From: Anaeramoeba flamelloides
Lineage: Eukaryota; Metamonada; Anaeramoebidae
Direction: 5' to 3'
Assembly: GCA_027625915.1 (NCBI GenBank)
Contig: JANTQA010000070.1
Span: 14,513,001-14,577,000, forward strand
Length of the DNA stretch: 64,000 nt
The first letter of the stretch is position 1, and the number at the start of each line of letters is the position of its first letter. The position numbers and the translations under genes were made by a program. The notes below the pieces were generated by a model. It saw only the letters and a list, made by a program, of their open reading frames with translations. It ran no database searches and was not told where the DNA came from. Shown here piece by piece: positions 60,430-64,000 of this stretch.

Positions 60430-61380
60430 AAGATGAAGCAAGCAAGACAAAAAATCATATTGGTAAATTTGTTAAAATTTCATCAACAATGATTGATCAA
60501 CCAAAATAGTTAGATACTATCAACTAAACATATTTGAGTTTGTATATTAAAAAGAATTCAACTACACTCAACTATAACGTTCTAACAATCATTTGAAAAA
60601 ATTTTCCGATCAATCAAAATAAATGAGGTTTATTGAAAAAAAGGAAATAAAAACAAAACAGAAAAGGACAATATGTCCTTAATAAAATTAAGCACTATTT
60701 TTTTCTGATTAATATTTTTCGAAATTAAGAACTAACTTAATTCAATTAACCACTGTGATAATTTTTTTTAGAATAAAAACACTTTCAACTTTTGAATATC
60801 GAAAATATTTTTTGGAATTAGTGTGCACTTTTTTTATTTTTTTTTGAAAAATTTGGGTTGAGAAAAGTTTTAAATAAAAGAATAAGTTAATATATTAAAT
60901 TAGAATGCTTTTCCAGAGAGTTTATCTTTTTAGTTGAACTTTTTTTTAATTTAACCATTTAAAACTAAAAAAAACATTTGAGGACCAAATTAGTCCCTTT
61001 TGTGAAAAGAAAATTCCCATAATTTAGAATTTGTTATTTTAAATGAGTTAAAATAAGATAGTGTATCTAAAAATATACATAATTTCAAGTGTGAATTCAA
61101 TGATTTTGGCAAAAAATGTTTTCAAGAAAAAGCTAAATTGAAACTTTATTTATTTTTATTTTATCATTTTGTTTTTTTAATTGTATTAATGGAAAGTATT
61201 TGATCAGTTTTTCATTTTTAGTGTTTTTTGGGTCGTAGGGAAATATTATATAATATTTGTTAAAAACCAAAATAATTTCCAAATTTTATGGAAACCGAAT
61301 TATTGTTATTTCTTTAAATAATTTTAACTGTGTCCAAAAGTTTGAAATTTAGTTTATTATTTCCTTTTGGTTCTTCTTTG
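60430..61380 (-). repeat. Family M, copy 6, interrupted by family L copy 2
   Basis: The left part (TTGGTAAATTTGTTAAAATT, TTAGATACTATCAAC) and right part (AAATAATTTTAACTGTGTCC) match the reverse complement of 12340-12720. The family L element at 60671-61246 lies between them. Confidence 0.6.
60671..61246 (+). mobile_element. Family L element, copy 2, nested in family M
   Basis: It is a 576-bp near-identical copy of 59485-60062. The left tip ATATGTCC and right tip GGGTCGTAGGGAAATAT bound it. The right tip differs from the canonical GGACATAT. Confidence 0.83.
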
Positions 61381-61400
61381 AATTCAAAAATCTCTAATTT

Positions 61401-64000
61401 TTAATCATACTCTGGTGGTTGATCCAAATTATTAATAGAATTAAAATTCATGTTGGTGTTCATATTCATATCCATATTCATATCCATATTCATATTCATA
61501 TTTGGTTGTTGGTTAGTATTTGTATCGAATCTAGTATTATTTTGATCAATTATTGGTTGCTGGTTAAAATCATTATTTTGAAATTGATTCTGATTTGGGA
61601 TATAATTATAATTCATATAATTGTTTTGAATATCATTTTGGTTGTTATTCATATTTGTATTTGACGGTTGATTAAAATCATTATTTGTTCCAAAATCATT
61701 ATTTGTCCCAAAATCATTATTTGTGTTCTTATTGGTGGTATCGGTGTCTAAGTCAACCATTTCAAGTTCCACTTGCGCGAGGTTGCCCGCACTGCGGCTT
61801 TTAGCTTTTTTCTTACTGAGAATAAATACGAAAATCAAAAACACAAACGCTACCGAGATGAGAGATCCGACTATGGCTCCAGTAGACGACGAGTCATCGT
61901 CTTTCTCAGAACCTTCATTCTCTTCGAATATCATTTCAAAGGTTGTTGTCACAACATTTGCATTGCAGTTGTCCTCAGCACGTACATAGATTACTAATGT
62001 GCGAGTGTAATAGGAAATTCCCGAGAAGGTTGTGGTATCTGGATCGAATTTAATCCAATCTGGCAGTGGCTTCCTGTTCGCCAGCTCTGCAGAATAGCTT
62101 AAATGCCCATCGTCTTCAAAGGAATCATATGGGAAGCTGTATTCGAAATGTTCCTCTATGGGAGTTTCAAAATTGGCAATGGGCTTTACGAGTTCCGGCG
62201 CTGTGTTCGAAACATTGAGCATAAAGGTATCGGAGGCGCTTTTCATGCAACCATCTTGGGCAATTACCTGAATTGTGAGGGATTCGCCGCAAGCCGGAAG
62301 ATCGAAGGACGTGAAGGTTTTGTTGTGCGAATGGAAATCCAACCAATCGGGGAGTGAAGAGCCATTGGCAAGTCGGCAAGAATATGAGAGTGGCTCATGT
62401 CCGTTTGTTAGGAAGGTTCCGGGTGGCACCTCATATACCAATTGCTCTTCGTGCGATCCAATGACTTGGTCGTCAATGGTTTTGTTCAGGTAGGGATTGT
62501 GGTTAATGACATATATTTTGAATGTCTGGCTTTGTGTGTTATTGCAGCTATCCGAGGCATAAACGCTGATGCGATTGGATTTGTTGATCAGGCTACAGTC
62601 TGTGAGTGTGCCGTTTGTCTCGAATGTATGCGTCTCCTCATCAAAAAGCATCCAAGGCGGCAAATCGGATCCGTTTTCCTGCTCGCTGGCATACGACAGT
62701 TCTTCATATTCGGGGTCTTGGAATGTGTCGTCCGGGAACCTGTACGAAGAGGAATCACCAATATACCAAAATTGGTTTTCCAAATTGGAGTCTATTGTTG
62801 GGATTTCGTTTATGGATTCGAAATTGAAGTAGTTCGGATCCGATTGCGAACCGCAGAAGTTGATCGCGACGACTTGCAGATCCAAATCCTGGGTACACCA
62901 GGGGATCTCGTCTGAATAAAAGGTTTTGTTGTTGGAAAAGAAATCCATCCAATCGGGGAGTGGCTCACCATTGGATTTTGTTGCTTCGTACCGTAATCCT
63001 GGATCGTTTGATGATCGGTCTGGATTACGAAAGGCATAAAAATTGAACGTGTATCGCCAATAGTGGCTTGTTGGGGATGATGTTTGCTTGGTGAGATCAT
63101 ACCGTATCACGGGCTCCGAGTTGGCAATTGTTAGTTGGTAGCTTTCGCTGAGAGACAGGTTACACATGCCACGTGTTGCCGTGATCTCGATCTCGTACTT
63201 GTTCCCCACGAGCTGGCAATCGTCAATGGCGCCGATATACGTTCGGTTTTCAGGAAAAAAGCTTAGCCAGGGAGGTAAATCTGAGCCGTCCTGTTGTCTG
63301 CTCGAATAGACCAAGTTTTCATTATCGGGCGCCAAGAAGGTATCCTCTGAGAATCGGTAAACCCAATTTTCATCGTAGGGCGCTTCGCTTTGATCTGGCA
63401 ATGCCCTGTTTAAGGTTGGCCGCTCCCCGTCGATTGTCAAGGTAAAGGAATCTGTAACCGTCTTTCCGCAATCGTTCGTCACCGTTATCTCGAGCAAATA
63501 TTGGTCGCCAATGATGGAGCAATCAAAGGGCACGTTCCCGTTGAAGGTATGGTTGCTTGGGTGGAAATCTAGCCACGCGTCAAGCTCGGGGTGGCTCTCC
63601 AAATTTGCCTCATAGGTGATCGTCAGCCCCTCGTCGCCAGCAGAAAAGCTGTCGTCGGGGATTTCAAATTGGAAATACTTGCTGACATGGCAAGTTTGAT
63701 CATCAATTGGGTTTGCAACCTTGGGCCTGATCGGTCCAAATGCTTGTTCGTAGATGAAGTACTTTGTGCCTATTTGCTCGATACCACTCCACAAGATTAG
63801 AAAGTGATCGGAGCTTGAGTCAAGGGCAAGGACATTTGGCTGTTTTTGGTAACGGTCCGTGATCCCATTGACAAGCAGCTCTGAGCCGATCCGTGAGTGA
63901 TCATCGGATCGAAAGAATTGTGTGTATATGCCCTCATCCGAGCCATCTTGCCCGTCGCTCATCCAGGCTACAGCAAACCGATCGCCCTGCATGCCATATG
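61401..64000 (-). CDS. Membrane protein with six CADG/cadherin-like repeats and PPEY tail (N-terminus beyond window)
   Basis: The frame is open through the right edge, so the N terminus is missing. The first visible part (RFAVAWMSDGQDGSDEGIYT) resembles tandem propeller-like repeats that usually precede such domains. Six repeats of about 95-105 residues follow, each with the dystroglycan-type signature LPxWLxFxxxxxTF (LPPWLSFFPENRTYIGAI; LPDWLDFHSHNKTFTSF; LPDWIKFDPDTTTFSG) and a conserved Cys pair, so it is probably extracellular. A single transmembrane helix (about residues 704-725, VGSLISVAFVFLIFVFIL) is followed by a KKK stop-transfer patch. The 138-residue Asn/Gln-rich cytoplasmic tail has three DFGTNN-type repeats, a Met-Asn-Asp repeat, and a C-terminal PPEY motif. 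GC content of the repeat region is far above its surroundings. Likely a cell-surface adhesion or recognition protein. Confidence 0.88.
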   Translation of the reverse strand, partial: YGMQGDRFAVAWMSDGQDGSDEGIYTQFFRSDDHSRIGSELLVNGITDRYQKQPNVLALDSSSDHFLILWSGIEQIGTKYFIYEQAFGPIRPKVANPIDDQTCHVSKYFQFEIPDDSFSAGDEGLTITYEANLESHPELDAWLDFHPSNHTFNGNVPFDCSIIGDQYLLEITVTNDCGKTVTDSFTLTIDGERPTLNRALPDQSEAPYDENWVYRFSEDTFLAPDNENLVYSSRQQDGSDLPPWLSFFPENRTYIGAIDDCQLVGNKYEIEITATRGMCNLSLSESYQLTIANSEPVIRYDLTKQTSSPTSHYWRYTFNFYAFRNPDRSSNDPGLRYEATKSNGEPLPDWMDFFSNNKTFYSDEIPWCTQDLDLQVVAINFCGSQSDPNYFNFESINEIPTIDSNLENQFWYIGDSSSYRFPDDTFQDPEYEELSYASEQENGSDLPPWMLFDEETHTFETNGTLTDCSLINKSNRISVYASDSCNNTQSQTFKIYVINHNPYLNKTIDDQVIGSHEEQLVYEVPPGTFLTNGHEPLSYSCRLANGSSLPDWLDFHSHNKTFTSFDLPACGESLTIQVIAQDGCMKSASDTFMLNVSNTAPELVKPIANFETPIEEHFEYSFPYDSFEDDGHLSYSAELANRKPLPDWIKFDPDTTTFSGISYYTRTLVIYVRAEDNCNANVVTTTFEMIFEENEGSEKDDDSSSTGAIVGSLISVAFVFLIFVFILSKKKAKSRSAGNLAQVELEMVDLDTDTTNKNTNNDFGTNNDFGTNNDFNQPSNTNMNNNQNDIQNNYMNYNYIPNQNQFQNNDFNQQPIIDQNNTRFDTNTNQQPNMNMNMDMNMDMNMNTNMNFNSINNLDQPPEYD
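61459..61503 (-). repeat. Hexanucleotide microsatellite in the cytoplasmic tail
   Basis: Alternating ATTCAT and ATCCAT units encode a Met-Asn-Met-Asp run on the minus strand, near the C terminus of the CADG-repeat protein. Confidence 0.85.

Noticed and set aside
59485-61246. Family L direct repeats as the two LTRs of a retroelement
   Set aside because: A third solitary copy is inverted at 26 kb, tips are short inverted repeats, and the 600 bp between holds other MITE pieces and no element genes.
61419-63800. Many open frames antisense and in other registers to the CADG protein
   Set aside because: They are shadows of a GC-rich coding region; only the minus-strand frame has repeats, Cys pattern and a membrane helix.

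Overview
The window is extremely AT-rich eukaryotic nuclear DNA. It has long poly-T/poly-A runs, spliceosomal introns, the standard code (TAA, TAG and TGA all end real reading frames) and dense small transposon debris. The gene repertoire is an RCC1 protein with two BTB domains, a VIT-VWA-DUF2135 protein, an MGN-starting PAS protein, a membrane protein with dystroglycan-type cadherin-like (CADG) repeats, and a very large WD40 protein. It reads like a free-living amoeboid protist, and the combination recalls Anaeramoeba (Metamonada). That assignment is inference from family content, not from a search.

Layout. 1-2.5 kb: repeat fragments and intergenic DNA. 2.5-10.2 kb (minus): one WD40 gene of three exons, spliced across a 5-kb intron filled with repeats. 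10.2-21.5 kb: dispersed repeats and a 3.1-kb LINE bounded by a perfect 17-bp target-site duplication. 21.5-22.2 kb (plus): PAS-domain gene. 22.2-30.4 kb: MITEs, several nested. 30.5-34.6 kb (plus): two-exon VIT-VWA-DUF2135 gene of 1206 codons. 34.6-41.3 kb: terminal-inverted-repeat elements. 41.3-53.6 kb (plus): two halves of an RCC1-BTB-BTB gene that fit together in frame across about 10.5 kb of transposon-rich DNA. 53.6-61.4 kb: more repeats, a small 104-aa reading frame and a LINE tail. 61.4-64 kb (minus): the C-terminal 860 or so residues of the CADG-repeat membrane protein, which runs off the right edge.

Two themes stand out. First, apparently separate gene fragments on the same strand (WD40 pieces at 2.5 and 9.5 kb; RCC1 and BTB pieces at 41 and 52 kb) join in frame once introns of 5 and 10.5 kb are allowed. 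All four inferred introns are phase 1, and every intron longer than 150 bp carries transposon-derived repeats. Second, a dispersed repeat carries arrays of near-perfect 34-37 bp stem, 3-nt loop hairpins. There are three stem classes, separated by short GC-richer linkers, at 6.1-6.6 kb and 45.2-45.9 kb, with one more hairpin at 56.4 kb. I recognise no described family with this structure.

The genes do not form an obvious pathway. They are scattered, lie on both strands, and are separated by kilobases of repeats. Several repeat pairs give natural filled/empty sites, so insertion boundaries can be read directly.
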